From NCBI GenBank assembly GCA_030426355.1, contig JAUHYQ010000002.1:496001-560000 (forward strand): 64,000 nucleotides of DNA, in the 5' to 3' direction. Both the position numbers and the translations under genes were made by a program. The stretch comes from Gammaproteobacteria bacterium. Its GTDB lineage: Bacteria > Pseudomonadota > Gammaproteobacteria > Steroidobacterales > GCA-2729495. Below are positions 50,605 to 59,570 of the stretch, piece after piece. Numbering within the stretch: position 1 is the stretch's first letter; every line of letters starts with the position of its first letter. The notes beneath the pieces were generated by a model. The model ran no database searches, was not told where the DNA came from, and worked only from the letters and a program-made list of their open reading frames with translations.

Positions 50605-51969
50605 TTGCTGCGGCTTCTTTGCCGTCAGAAGAAGCTTGGGGGGAGAATGCGTTTCAGACAGTTCGTGAAGCCAGTCATATCTTTATGCTTAGTTTTAACT
50701 TTGCAGTCTGTATATGCGAATGGTTTCTATATTCACGACAAAGGGGCTATTGCGACGGGCTTGAGTAACGCCGGCGTCACAGCACGTGCTGGCGACGGCA
50801 GCACGCTTTATTTCAACCCGGCAGGCATGACTAGGCTGCCTGCAATGCTGCAAATCGGAATCGATACGACATTCCCACGCGTAGATAGCGACAACGCGGG
50901 TTCTACTGCCGCGACACCCGGTACCGGTAACGCGGATGTCGCTTTTGCGGGTGGTTCCAGTAGTAATCCGATCGATCCGACACCCATACCTCACGTCTAC
51001 GCTGTTTACCCCGTATCGAATTCTAATCTTTGGCTAGGCTTGGCAATCACTGCGCCATTCGGCCTGGCCGTTGAATACGATGATGATTGGTTTGGGCGTT
51101 ACGACAGTATTGAGTCAAAACTGACAACAATTGATATTGCCCCGACATTGGCCTGGCGTATTTCAGATCAGTGGTCCGTAGGTGGAGCAATCAATGTCCA
51201 GTATGCCGATGGCAAGTTGACGACAGCCTTGCCCGACCCGCTCAATCTTGGTGGGCCAACACCGCAGACGGATGGGCGGAGTAAGTTGGAAGGGGATGAC
51301 TGGGGGCTTGGCTTTACTGTCGGTGTCCTGTGGCAACCGATGCCATCAGTAAGGGTCGGTGCAAGTTACCGGTCGCAGATCGATCATACGCTCGACGGTG
51401 ATCTGGAAATCACCGGATTAACCGGTCCACTCGATGGTTTTAACGGAAAACAAGGCGGGTCGACCGACATCGATTTGCCCGCAATCGCCTCGCTCGCCAT
51501 TGCTTACGAATGGTCCGATAAACTCACCAGTTACCTGGAAGGTAACTGGTACGGGTGGAGTAGCTTCGAGGAGATACGCGCAACCGTCGATTCTGGCGAT
51601 ACGGCTTTTGTTCGACCGCAAGATTACTCAGATACCTGGGGCGTAGCTGCTGGGCTCGAATACAAGCTAAATGAAACATGGGAATTGCGGAGCGGCATTC
51701 GATATGACGACACTCCAACGCAAGACGAATTTCGTAACACCGCTATTCCCGACGAGCAGTCTGTTATAGCTGCTATAGGGTTCTCTGCTGCCGTGACCGA
51801 GCGTTTCTATGTTGATGGGGCTTATCAGCATTTTTTCTATGCCGATGCCAGCGTTTCTGTTACGGAAGAGTTTTATAGCGGAACGCCACTGCAATCTGCT
51901 GTAACAACAAGAGCAGATGTCGAGTCTTACTCGAATGTCATTTCGATCGATTTGCGATATGAATTCTAG
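50605..51969 (+). CDS. OmpP1/FadL-like outer membrane transporter
   Basis: NGFYIHDKGAIATGLSNAGVTARAGDGSTLYFNPAGMTRLP; beta-barrel ending in aromatic residue (IDLRYEF). Confidence 0.9.
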   Translation: MLRLLCRQKKLGGRMRFRQFVKPVISLCLVLTLQSVYANGFYIHDKGAIATGLSNAGVTARAGDGSTLYFNPAGMTRLPAMLQIGIDTTFPRVDSDNAGSTAATPGTGNADVAFAGGSSSNPIDPTPIPHVYAVYPVSNSNLWLGLAITAPFGLAVEYDDDWFGRYDSIESKLTTIDIAPTLAWRISDQWSVGGAINVQYADGKLTTALPDPLNLGGPTPQTDGRSKLEGDDWGLGFTVGVLWQPMPSVRVGASYRSQIDHTLDGDLEITGLTGPLDGFNGKQGGSTDIDLPAIASLAIAYEWSDKLTSYLEGNWYGWSSFEEIRATVDSGDTAFVRPQDYSDTWGVAAGLEYKLNETWELRSGIRYDDTPTQDEFRNTAIPDEQSVIAAIGFSAAVTERFYVDGAYQHFFYADASVSVTEEFYSGTPLQSAVTTRADVESYSNVISIDLRYEF

Positions 51970-52035
51970 GCTTTCAATTCTTGAAGACCGGATGATGAGT
52001 CTGGGGAATAGGGGTGCAACCGCGGGAGTCTCAGT

Positions 52036-52794
52036 ATGACTGTAGGCTACATCGTAACGCTGATATTGCTTGCAATTATCAATTTCCCCTTCGTTATTGC
52101 AGTTGATTGGTACGTAAGACGTCCGAATACAAAGTTCGTTTACAAGGTGGAGCCCGAGCCTGGGCAAGTTTCAAGGGAAAAGCGCAGTGCCGTTATTACA
52201 ACGCCTGTCCACGCTCTTTTGCTTGGTGGGTTCTTTCTCTCCGGTTGGCTGGTGCCTGCGCCCGAAACCCTGCCGACAATCGCTTCTACTTTCTTAATTG
52301 TCTTTTTCTGGACCGAGATTTGGCACTATGTCTCGCATATCGCGATGCACACTAAACCGTTGCATTTCATTCATCGTGAGCATCATAAATCGATGCTAAC
52401 GAACCCTTGGACGTCGGTGTCTTTTTCTTTTCTTGAGAAATTCATTTTCTCCGCGGGGATCATAGGTTTTGTTGCTATCTTGTCCCATTGGATGCCGATA
52501 TCTTTCTACGGTATAGCCGCCTACTATGTCCTTTATTTCTATACCAATACGCTTGGGCACGCGAATTTCGAGTTTCGCAAGCCGCATTATTATGAGTCCT
52601 GGTTAGGAAAGCTTTTTAACTCTCCGTCATTCCATGCGATGCATCACGCCCGCTACACAAAGAACTACGGGCTTTTGACTCCTTGGTTAGATATTTTATT
52701 CGGCACTGCCTGGGAGGACTTCTCCCAGGTGCAGACACGAGCCGCAGAATCCAAGCCGTTAACTCGTCTTCGCGAAAAGGCCACTCCGATATGA
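52036..52794 (+). CDS. Sterol desaturase/fatty acid hydroxylase superfamily membrane enzyme
   Basis: His-box motifs HYVSHIAMHTKPLHFIHREHHKS and FHAMHHARYTKNYG; multiple TM segments. Confidence 0.9.
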   Translation: MTVGYIVTLILLAIINFPFVIAVDWYVRRPNTKFVYKVEPEPGQVSREKRSAVITTPVHALLLGGFFLSGWLVPAPETLPTIASTFLIVFFWTEIWHYVSHIAMHTKPLHFIHREHHKSMLTNPWTSVSFSFLEKFIFSAGIIGFVAILSHWMPISFYGIAAYYVLYFYTNTLGHANFEFRKPHYYESWLGKLFNSPSFHAMHHARYTKNYGLLTPWLDILFGTAWEDFSQVQTRAAESKPLTRLREKATPI

Positions 52795-53471
52795 GCGATA
52801 ACGGAGATTCATATAACGCGCCATTTTCGCCGTCGCTTGGGACTCGTGTGCAAGATTTGTTGGACCGGACCGAGTACAGACGCATTTGCGACGCGGGAGA
52901 GGCTCGGGAAATCTATCAGCTTCGCTATAATGCATACTTCTCAGAGGGGGCAATACAGCCAAATGGGGTCGAGTACCTGAAAGATGAGTACGACGATGCT
53001 CAAAACGCTTATCTTATTGGCGTTTTTATCGATGGAGACTTGGCGGGTTCGATTCGGCTGCATTTAATCGATTCCCAATCTGAAAGCTCTCCGGCTATGA
53101 GTACCTACGATGACGTTTTGGGAGAGCTGCGTACTTCGTCTACAAAAATTCTTGATCCAAACCGATTTGTTGCAAACCAAAGAGTAAGCAGAAAGTGCCC
53201 CGAATTGCCTTTTGTGACCCTCCGTATCCCTTTTATGGCTGCAGAATACTTCAATGTTAATTATGCGACTGCGACGGCTCGCAGGGAGCATATGCCTTTC
53301 TACAAGAAGTATCTTCGATATAAAAAAATAACTGACCCGCGTCCTTATCCAACGCTAACGAAGCCGTTAGGCTTGATGCTTGTTTCTTTCCAGGAGGAAC
53401 GAGAAGCTGTAGTTAGTAAATATCCATTTTTCGCGGGTAGGCCTGGCGAAGCGGAATCTCTATTGGGCTAG
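52791..53471 (+). CDS. FeeM-type N-acyl amino acid synthase (GNAT/autoinducer-synthase-like fold)
   Basis: EIYQLRYNAYFSEGAIQPNGVEYLKDEYDDAQNAYLIGVFIDGDLAGSIRLHLI...ILDPNRFVANQ...LPFVTLRIPFMAAEYFN...PRPYPTLTKPLGLM; ATGA overlap with the upstream hydroxylase gene. Confidence 0.75.
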   Translation: MSDNGDSYNAPFSPSLGTRVQDLLDRTEYRRICDAGEAREIYQLRYNAYFSEGAIQPNGVEYLKDEYDDAQNAYLIGVFIDGDLAGSIRLHLIDSQSESSPAMSTYDDVLGELRTSSTKILDPNRFVANQRVSRKCPELPFVTLRIPFMAAEYFNVNYATATARREHMPFYKKYLRYKKITDPRPYPTLTKPLGLMLVSFQEEREAVVSKYPFFAGRPGEAESLLG

Positions 53472-53521
53472 GGTTTCCAAAATTTAACCAATTCTTCAAT
53501 CTCCGGTTGTATCGTAAAGAT

Positions 53522-53821
53522 ATGGCAAAAACCCGCGATTGGAGCCTTCACGATTACTGGAATCGGCTGTTGCCGAACAAGGGGCGATTCGCGCTAGATT
53601 TTGCGCAGGCGGCTAAAGTCTCGGATCCAGACGTTGAAGTTACCGATGATCTGCTGGCGGAGTGCTACGTCACCGCTGCCAGGCTCGTCGAGGCCCACGG
53701 CGAAGTCTATTTACCCTTGTTCGAGAGATTGCATGCCGAGATAGGGCTCCGCCGCAGGCAGCACGATCTGCTGGTTAAGGCCCGTTCAGTCGCTCGTAAC
53801 GTCGAAACAAATCTTCTCTAG
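53522..53821 (+). CDS. Hypothetical protein convergent with the integrase
   Basis: ~100 aa ORF MAKTRDWSLHDYWNRLLPNKGRFALDFAQAAKVSDPDVEVTDDLLAECYV...; overlaps the integrase 3' end. Confidence 0.5.
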   Translation: MAKTRDWSLHDYWNRLLPNKGRFALDFAQAAKVSDPDVEVTDDLLAECYVTAARLVEAHGEVYLPLFERLHAEIGLRRRQHDLLVKARSVARNVETNLL

Positions 53822-55567
53822 CCAGTTCTTCTTTTGTTCGAGCGTCGGCCCGTCCCCATAGCGTTCCCGTTCGTACTTGTGACCCATTAGCATGGCCTGG
53901 ATCTTTTCGGGCGGTTCTACGGCTGTCAGTCGATCCTCAAAGCTGTGCCTCAGGCTATAAACGCAGTGTTGTTTGGTCGGAAGAAGATCATGAGTACGTA
54001 GGTATTTATTCAATGTCGCCGATAGGGCGTCTGGACGGCCCCTGTAGTGCTCGAAACCGTTGGGCAGGTTCCGGAAGGCATATAGCGCAGAGCCCACGAG
54101 CGGCAGGCTACGCCTGCTGTGCGGCGTTTTTAGCTGTCGAATGCTATTTGGGCGGATGTGACCGTTGCCGCGTTTGTCGAGCCGTGAGAACCAGTGCGAC
54201 ACGGTCTTGGCGAGCCGTCCCTGTTTGTTGCGCTTCAGTTTGAACAGGCTCGTGTCCTGCTTGTCCTTGCGCCGTTGAGCAACAAAGTCCAGAAAGCCAA
54301 TCTCAAGCAGAGTGGTGTGGAGCGGAATTGGCCGCACCGAGCTTTTGGTCTTGGTGCGTTTTTTCGCACCGTCGGCCGCCGTGCCGCGATCGTCGATGTT
54401 CATGTACACAATGCCGGTGTCCGGACAGGTGTGAATGTCCTTCACCGTGAGTTGCCCGAGCTCTTCGAGACGCGCGCCGGAGAATGCGGCGAGCAACGGA
54501 AACCAGAACTTGGTGTCCTGGTCGAGCCCGCCGCGATTGACGCCAAAGTCGACGCCGTAGTCGCTGCCGGGGAATATCTTTCTGAAATCCTCGGTGGAGA
54601 AGGGCAGCCGTTCGATTGAGCGGCTTTGCTTGGTGTTTGGGACTTCAATGCGGTCCGACAGCTTTTGCTCAATGAAGCCGCAGTCATAGGCGTATTCGAG
54701 CACGCCTTTTAACTGGCCCAGATACTCGGCTCGCGTTTTGTCGGAAATAATCGCATGATCGCTGTCTAGGTCCTTTGCCTGGCGCACCGCCTGCGCGGTC
54801 GTTAAACCTTGCTTGGCAAAGTTGACCGGCAGGCGTGCGAGCCACAGCTGCACGTCACTGAGTTCGTGCGGCGTGATCTCGTGAATGTTCCGCTCGCCAA
54901 AATGGTCCTGCCAGAATTCCAGCCGACCTTGATAGTTTTGCAGCGTGCGCTCGGACAGTCGCTTGCCGCGACGGCCCTGGATTTCGAGCTTGTTGATATA
55001 CGCGCTGACGACACCGGAAAACGGCTTGGTTTGGCTCGGCGTCGATGGGGTCTGGCCGCTGAGCTTGTTATTGATCTGCACCAGCAGCTCTAAAACGGCG
55101 GGGTTGTCTTCGTAGTGTTTGAGCAACTCGGCGGCATTGCGCTGCAAGGCGAGCGCCGCTTGCAGCTCGCCTTCGGGATTATCAAGATCAATGCGGTGGG
55201 TGCGGCCGAAGACATCGGTTGTTTCGATGATGTGCGCGATATCGTCGCCGTGTCGCGATCGAATAATCTCTTCTTCGCTGCGTTTTTTGACCATCGCGCC
55301 CCGTGCCTTTAACCAGGCGCGAAACTCGGTGCCTGCCGCAAACCGTGGAGCACGGTGCGGAGCCATTTGAAGCGCCTTAAAACCGTCCTGACATTCTACC
55401 CAAAACCGCAACGCTCGGCCTTTGGCCTGTTTAACGTCCGCGGTCTTTAGGCTGCAGCGGATTTCCCGTTGGCCGTGAAAGTGTCGGCGGACGGATTGGG
55501 GGATGACGATCCGGGCGTACCAGATATTCTGGTGCCGGTTACGCACTAAAAATTGAGCTTTCGCCAT
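53786..55567 (-). CDS. Tyrosine-type site-specific integrase
   Basis: Catalytic elements FSGARLEELGQL (R), YSLRHSFEDRL (HxxR), LMGHKYERERYGDGP (H...Y); adjacent to the tRNA-Leu att site. Confidence 0.92.
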   Translation of the reverse strand: MAKAQFLVRNRHQNIWYARIVIPQSVRRHFHGQREIRCSLKTADVKQAKGRALRFWVECQDGFKALQMAPHRAPRFAAGTEFRAWLKARGAMVKKRSEEEIIRSRHGDDIAHIIETTDVFGRTHRIDLDNPEGELQAALALQRNAAELLKHYEDNPAVLELLVQINNKLSGQTPSTPSQTKPFSGVVSAYINKLEIQGRRGKRLSERTLQNYQGRLEFWQDHFGERNIHEITPHELSDVQLWLARLPVNFAKQGLTTAQAVRQAKDLDSDHAIISDKTRAEYLGQLKGVLEYAYDCGFIEQKLSDRIEVPNTKQSRSIERLPFSTEDFRKIFPGSDYGVDFGVNRGGLDQDTKFWFPLLAAFSGARLEELGQLTVKDIHTCPDTGIVYMNIDDRGTAADGAKKRTKTKSSVRPIPLHTTLLEIGFLDFVAQRRKDKQDTSLFKLKRNKQGRLAKTVSHWFSRLDKRGNGHIRPNSIRQLKTPHSRRSLPLVGSALYAFRNLPNGFEHYRGRPDALSATLNKYLRTHDLLPTKQHCVYSLRHSFEDRLTAVEPPEKIQAMLMGHKYERERYGDGPTLEQKKNWLEKICFDVTSD

Positions 55568-55667
55568 GGCTCACCTCGCTTCGGTGTACCACCCTGGTGT
55601 GTGACCAGGGATAAACCATGCTTAGCGAAGTGAAAATTCCTTAACCGGCGAGGGGTTAAGAAGATTG

Positions 55668-55754
55668 TGGTGCCCAGGAGAGGACTTGAACCTCCACGAC
55701 CTTTCGATCACTAGCACCTGAAGCTAGCGCGTCTACCAATTCCGCCACCTGGGC
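55668..55754 (-). tRNA. tRNA-Leu (CAG anticodon)
   Basis: Reverse complement GCCCAGGTGGCGGAATTGGTAGACGCGCTAGCTTCAGGTGCTAGTGATCGAAAGGTCGTGGAGGTTCAAGTCCTCTCCTGGGCACCA; class II variable arm; anticodon loop TTCAGGT. Confidence 0.96.
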
Positions 55755-55848
55755 AGGTTGCGTGGCCGGTCCGCGCAGGCGGCGGACGGCGAGGCCGAGA
55801 ATCTACAGACAGGCTTTATCCTTGTCAACGCGTTATGCTTGCGCACTT

Positions 55849-57981
55849 ATGAAACAACCTTATAAGCACGGCGTTCCCGGCCCCGCCGATATCATGGCCG
55901 AAATGGAGCGCATTGGCGTCCCGCAGGATTTCAAAGCGCTGGTGGCGGCGTTTAAGCTCAAGGGCGAGCCGCAGCGGCAAACGTTGCAGAAACAGCTCAA
56001 AAAGCTGGTGCGCACTGGCCAGTTGTTGCTGAACCGGCGCAACGAATACTGCCTGTTAAAGAAAATAGACGCGGTGGTCGGCAAGGTGGCCGCGCACCGC
56101 GACGGCTTTGGGTTTCTGATTCCGGACGCGGGCGGTGACGATGTCTTTTTGCCGCCGCATGAAATGCGCCAGTTGCTCGACGGTGATCGTATTGCCGTGG
56201 CGCTGGCCGGGACCGACCGGAAAGGCCGGCCCAAAGGTTCGCTGGTGGAGATCCTTGAACGTGGCAAAAGTACTGCTGTCGGGCGGTTTATTGCCGAGCG
56301 TGGATTGTGTTACGTGGTTGAAACTGCATCGCGCTCACAGGATCGCTATGTGATAGCCGCGAACGATACGGGCGGCGCCAAAGACGGTCAGATGGTCAAG
56401 GTCGAGATCATCGCCTACCCAACCAACCGGCTCGAAGCGCAGGCAAAAGTCATCGATGTGCTGGGTGACGTTGATGACCCGGGCATGCTGACCACGATGG
56501 CTATTGAAAGTTTCGGTTTGCGTGACGGCTGGTCGGAAAAGCTATTGGCAGCGGCCGGCCGACACGGTGCGGAGGTTTCCGCAAAGGATAAGCAGGGGCG
56601 CACGGACTTGCGCGATCTGCCGCTGGTCACGATTGATGGCGCCGACGCCCGCGATTTTGATGATGCGGTTTACGCCGAGCCGGCCGGCGAGCAGTGGCGA
56701 CTGCTCGTGGCTATTGCCGATGTATCGCACTATGTGCACAAAGACGATGCACTTGATGTTGAAGCGCGTAAACGCGGCACCTCAACATATTTTCCGGATC
56801 GGGTGGTGCCCATGTTGCCGGAAGCCATTTCGAACGGATTGTGTTCGCTGAACCCTGACGTAGACCGGTTGTGCGTGGTCTGCGATATGCGGGTTACCGC
56901 GGCGGGCAAAGTCGAGAGCGCCAAATTTTACAAAGCGGTAATGCGCTCCCACGCCCGCCTGACCTACGATGAGGTCCACGCAGCTATCGGTGAGGGCAAT
57001 AAACAGACGCGCGATAAATTGGGGTCGGTGTTACCGCACCTGCAAAGTCTTTACAAGGTTTACGGCGTATTGGCCAAGGCGCGCGCGCGACGCGGTGCTC
57101 TTGACCTCGAGTTGCCCGAGGTGGTGATCAGCATGGGCGACGATCACAGTGTTGCCGATGTTGCCCCGCGACACCGCAACGACGCGCATCGGCTGATTGA
57201 AGAATGCATGATTGCTGCCAACGTCGAAGCGGCCAAGCACCTGCGTAAACAAAAAGTGCCCACCCTGTACCGCGTTCACCCTCAGCCGGAGCTGGATCGT
57301 TTCGAAGAACTGCGCGTAATGCTCCAGGAACTGGGTTTCAAGGTCACCAAGGAAGCACGCACGACGCCGCGCGTGCTGAACAAAATACTGGCACAGCTCA
57401 GCGCGCGCCCGGATTACCCGGTGCTGGCGACGTCGGTTTTGCGCACCTTGTCTCAGGCGCTATATCAGCCTGCCAACGAGGGGCATTACGGCCTTGCCCT
57501 GGAGGCCTATGCGCACTTTACTTCGCCGATTCGACGCTATCCGGATTTGCTGGTGCACCGTGCCATCACACATCTGGCCGACGGCGGCAAACCGGGTGCG
57601 TTCGCGTACCGAATGTCAGACATGGAAGAGCTGGGCCGTTCCTGCTCGCGCCTGGAGCGGCAGGCGGAAGCCGCCAGTCGCCATGTCGAAGCGCGCTACA
57701 AGTGCATCTATATCAGTAAGCACGTGGGTGACGAATTCACCGGTGTGGTCACTGCCGTCAAGCATTTCGGTTTGTTTGTGATGCTGGAAGGTTTGTTTGT
57801 CGAAGGCTTGGTGCACGTAACCAACTTGCGCAACGATTATTATCACGCCGAGCACGGCGGCTTGCGGTTGCGCGGCGAGCGCACCGGTCATAGCTACGGC
57901 CTGGGCGACGAGTTGCAGGTGCGAGTGACACGCGTTGATGTCGAAGAAGCGCGGGTTGATTTGCAGCTAGTAACGCCATGA
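55849..57981 (+). CDS. rnr: Ribonuclease R
   Basis: RNB domain (TIDGADARDFDDAVYAEPAGEQWRLLVAIADVSHYV), S1 C-terminus; start at MKQPYKHG chosen. Confidence 0.95.
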   Translation: MKQPYKHGVPGPADIMAEMERIGVPQDFKALVAAFKLKGEPQRQTLQKQLKKLVRTGQLLLNRRNEYCLLKKIDAVVGKVAAHRDGFGFLIPDAGGDDVFLPPHEMRQLLDGDRIAVALAGTDRKGRPKGSLVEILERGKSTAVGRFIAERGLCYVVETASRSQDRYVIAANDTGGAKDGQMVKVEIIAYPTNRLEAQAKVIDVLGDVDDPGMLTTMAIESFGLRDGWSEKLLAAAGRHGAEVSAKDKQGRTDLRDLPLVTIDGADARDFDDAVYAEPAGEQWRLLVAIADVSHYVHKDDALDVEARKRGTSTYFPDRVVPMLPEAISNGLCSLNPDVDRLCVVCDMRVTAAGKVESAKFYKAVMRSHARLTYDEVHAAIGEGNKQTRDKLGSVLPHLQSLYKVYGVLAKARARRGALDLELPEVVISMGDDHSVADVAPRHRNDAHRLIEECMIAANVEAAKHLRKQKVPTLYRVHPQPELDRFEELRVMLQELGFKVTKEARTTPRVLNKILAQLSARPDYPVLATSVLRTLSQALYQPANEGHYGLALEAYAHFTSPIRRYPDLLVHRAITHLADGGKPGAFAYRMSDMEELGRSCSRLERQAEAASRHVEARYKCIYISKHVGDEFTGVVTAVKHFGLFVMLEGLFVEGLVHVTNLRNDYYHAEHGGLRLRGERTGHSYGLGDELQVRVTRVDVEEARVDLQLVTP

Positions 57982-58712
57982 GCGAACGGGTTATTTACGG
58001 CATCAACACCGTTGTGAAGGCGCTGGAGCGTCAGCCGGAGCAGTTGCTGCGTGTCTATTTGCAGGACGGTATTGGCGGCAAACGGGTCGGCCGTCTGCGC
58101 GATGTATTGAATCGGGGTCGGGTGAGTGTTGAGCGGATCAGCGACGCGGAATTGCAGCGGCTCACCGGCACAGCCAAACACCAGGGCGTGGCAGCCGCGC
58201 TAGCCAGTAGCGGGCCGCTCGACGACCAACAGGCACTGGCGTTAATCGCCGCGACGAAGGATCCGCTGATCCTGGTGCTCGACAGTGTGGAAGATCCACG
58301 CAATCTGGGGGCTTGCCTGCGCACCGCCGATGCGGCGGGCGCCACTCTGGTGGTGATGGGGCGCAGCCGCGGAGTTGACATAACGCCGGCAGTCAGCAAG
58401 GTGGCCAGTGGTGCCGCCGAGGCGCAGCCTGTTGCCCGCGTGGCCAATCTCGCCCGTTTTCTGAAGGCGCTGCAAGACTTGAATGTGTGGATCGTTGGCA
58501 CGGATGAGTCAGGCCCTGTCGCGGTATTCGATGCCAATCTGACCGGTCCGCTGGCGCTGGTCATGGGCGCCGAGGGCAAGGGTTTGCGGCGGCTTACCCG
58601 CGAGCACTGCGACGTGCTGGTGCACCTGCCGATGAAGGGCGTGGTGGAAAGCCTCAACGTCTCCGTCGCCGCGGGCGTCTGTTTGTACGAATGTTTGCGC
58701 CAGCGGCGCTAA
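57978..58712 (+). CDS. rlmB: 23S rRNA (guanosine(2251)-2'-O)-methyltransferase
   Basis: VIYGINTVVKALE; LDSVEDPRNLGACLRTADAAG; overlaps rnr stop. Confidence 0.95.
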   Translation: MSERVIYGINTVVKALERQPEQLLRVYLQDGIGGKRVGRLRDVLNRGRVSVERISDAELQRLTGTAKHQGVAAALASSGPLDDQQALALIAATKDPLILVLDSVEDPRNLGACLRTADAAGATLVVMGRSRGVDITPAVSKVASGAAEAQPVARVANLARFLKALQDLNVWIVGTDESGPVAVFDANLTGPLALVMGAEGKGLRRLTREHCDVLVHLPMKGVVESLNVSVAAGVCLYECLRQRR

Positions 58713-58810
58713 GTCGTTAATATTCCCGCCCCTTTCAAGGGCTTCATAACCCGCGAAAGCCTCCTTGCCACACCGGAAAGCCGGGTGGCATTTACCCGTA
58801 AGGAGTCACA

Positions 58811-59296
58811 ATGAGACATTACGAGATCGTATTTCTGATCCATCCGGATCAGAGTGAGCAAGTGCCTGCCATGGTGGAAAAATACCAGGGCATGGTGGCC
58901 GAATGTGGTGGTCAGGTTCATCGCCTGGAAGACTGGGGCCGACGTCAGCTGGCTCACACCATCAATAAGATTCATAAAGCCCATTACGTGTTGATGAACA
59001 TCGAGTGCACGCAGGCCGTGCTGGATGAGATTCAGAGTGCGTTCAAGTTCAACGATGCGGTACTTCGCCATATGGTGATTCGCCGCGACGAGGCTGTTAC
59101 CGAGGCGTCGCCGTTGGCCCGGTCGGAAGAAGAAATCAGAGAGAAAGAAGCGCGTCAGGCCGCAGCCAGCGAAGCTGCTGAGTCTTCAGCTGATGACGAC
59201 TCCGATGATGACTCTGATGACGATAATTCAGACGACGAATCCGTGGAGCTGGACAGCGCTACCGATGACGACGAGCCTAAACAGGCCGCCGGCTAA
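58811..59296 (+). CDS. rpsF: 30S ribosomal protein S6 with long acidic C-terminal tail
   Basis: [25 protein letters not shown]; tail [28 protein letters not shown]. Confidence 0.95.
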   Translation: MRHYEIVFLIHPDQSEQVPAMVEKYQGMVAECGGQVHRLEDWGRRQLAHTINKIHKAHYVLMNIECTQAVLDEIQSAFKFNDAVLRHMVIRRDEAVTEASPLARSEEEIREKEARQAAASEAAESSADDDSDDDSDDDNSDDESVELDSATDDDEPKQAAG

Positions 59297-59323
59297 CACC
59301 ACCGAATATAAAGAGAGAACGTA

Positions 59324-59548
59324 ATGAGCAGATTTTTTCGCCGCCGTCGTTATTGTCGGTTTACTGCAGAAGGTGTGAAGGAGATTGACTACAAAGATCT
59401 CGATACCTTGCGCAACTACATTACCGAGACAGGCAAGATTGTTCCCAGTCGGATTACCGGCACCAAGGCTAACTATCAGCGTCAGCTGGCGACTGCCGTA
59501 AAGCGCGCACGTTATCTGGCGTTGCTGCCTTACACCGACAGTCACTAG
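59324..59548 (+). CDS. rpsR: 30S ribosomal protein S18
   Basis: [69 protein letters not shown]. Confidence 0.97.
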   Translation: MSRFFRRRRYCRFTAEGVKEIDYKDLDTLRNYITETGKIVPSRITGTKANYQRQLATAVKRARYLALLPYTDSH

Positions 59549-59570
59549 CGGACAGGGCATCCCTGCGCTC

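Larger units (their letters stand above)
50269..55689. mobile_element. Putative 5.4-kb integrative element in the tRNA-Leu 3' end (att at 50269 and 55668)
   Basis: Flanking 22-nt direct repeats of the tRNA 3' end; integrase next to the intact tRNA; shared GTGTACCACC near both ends. Confidence 0.7.
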
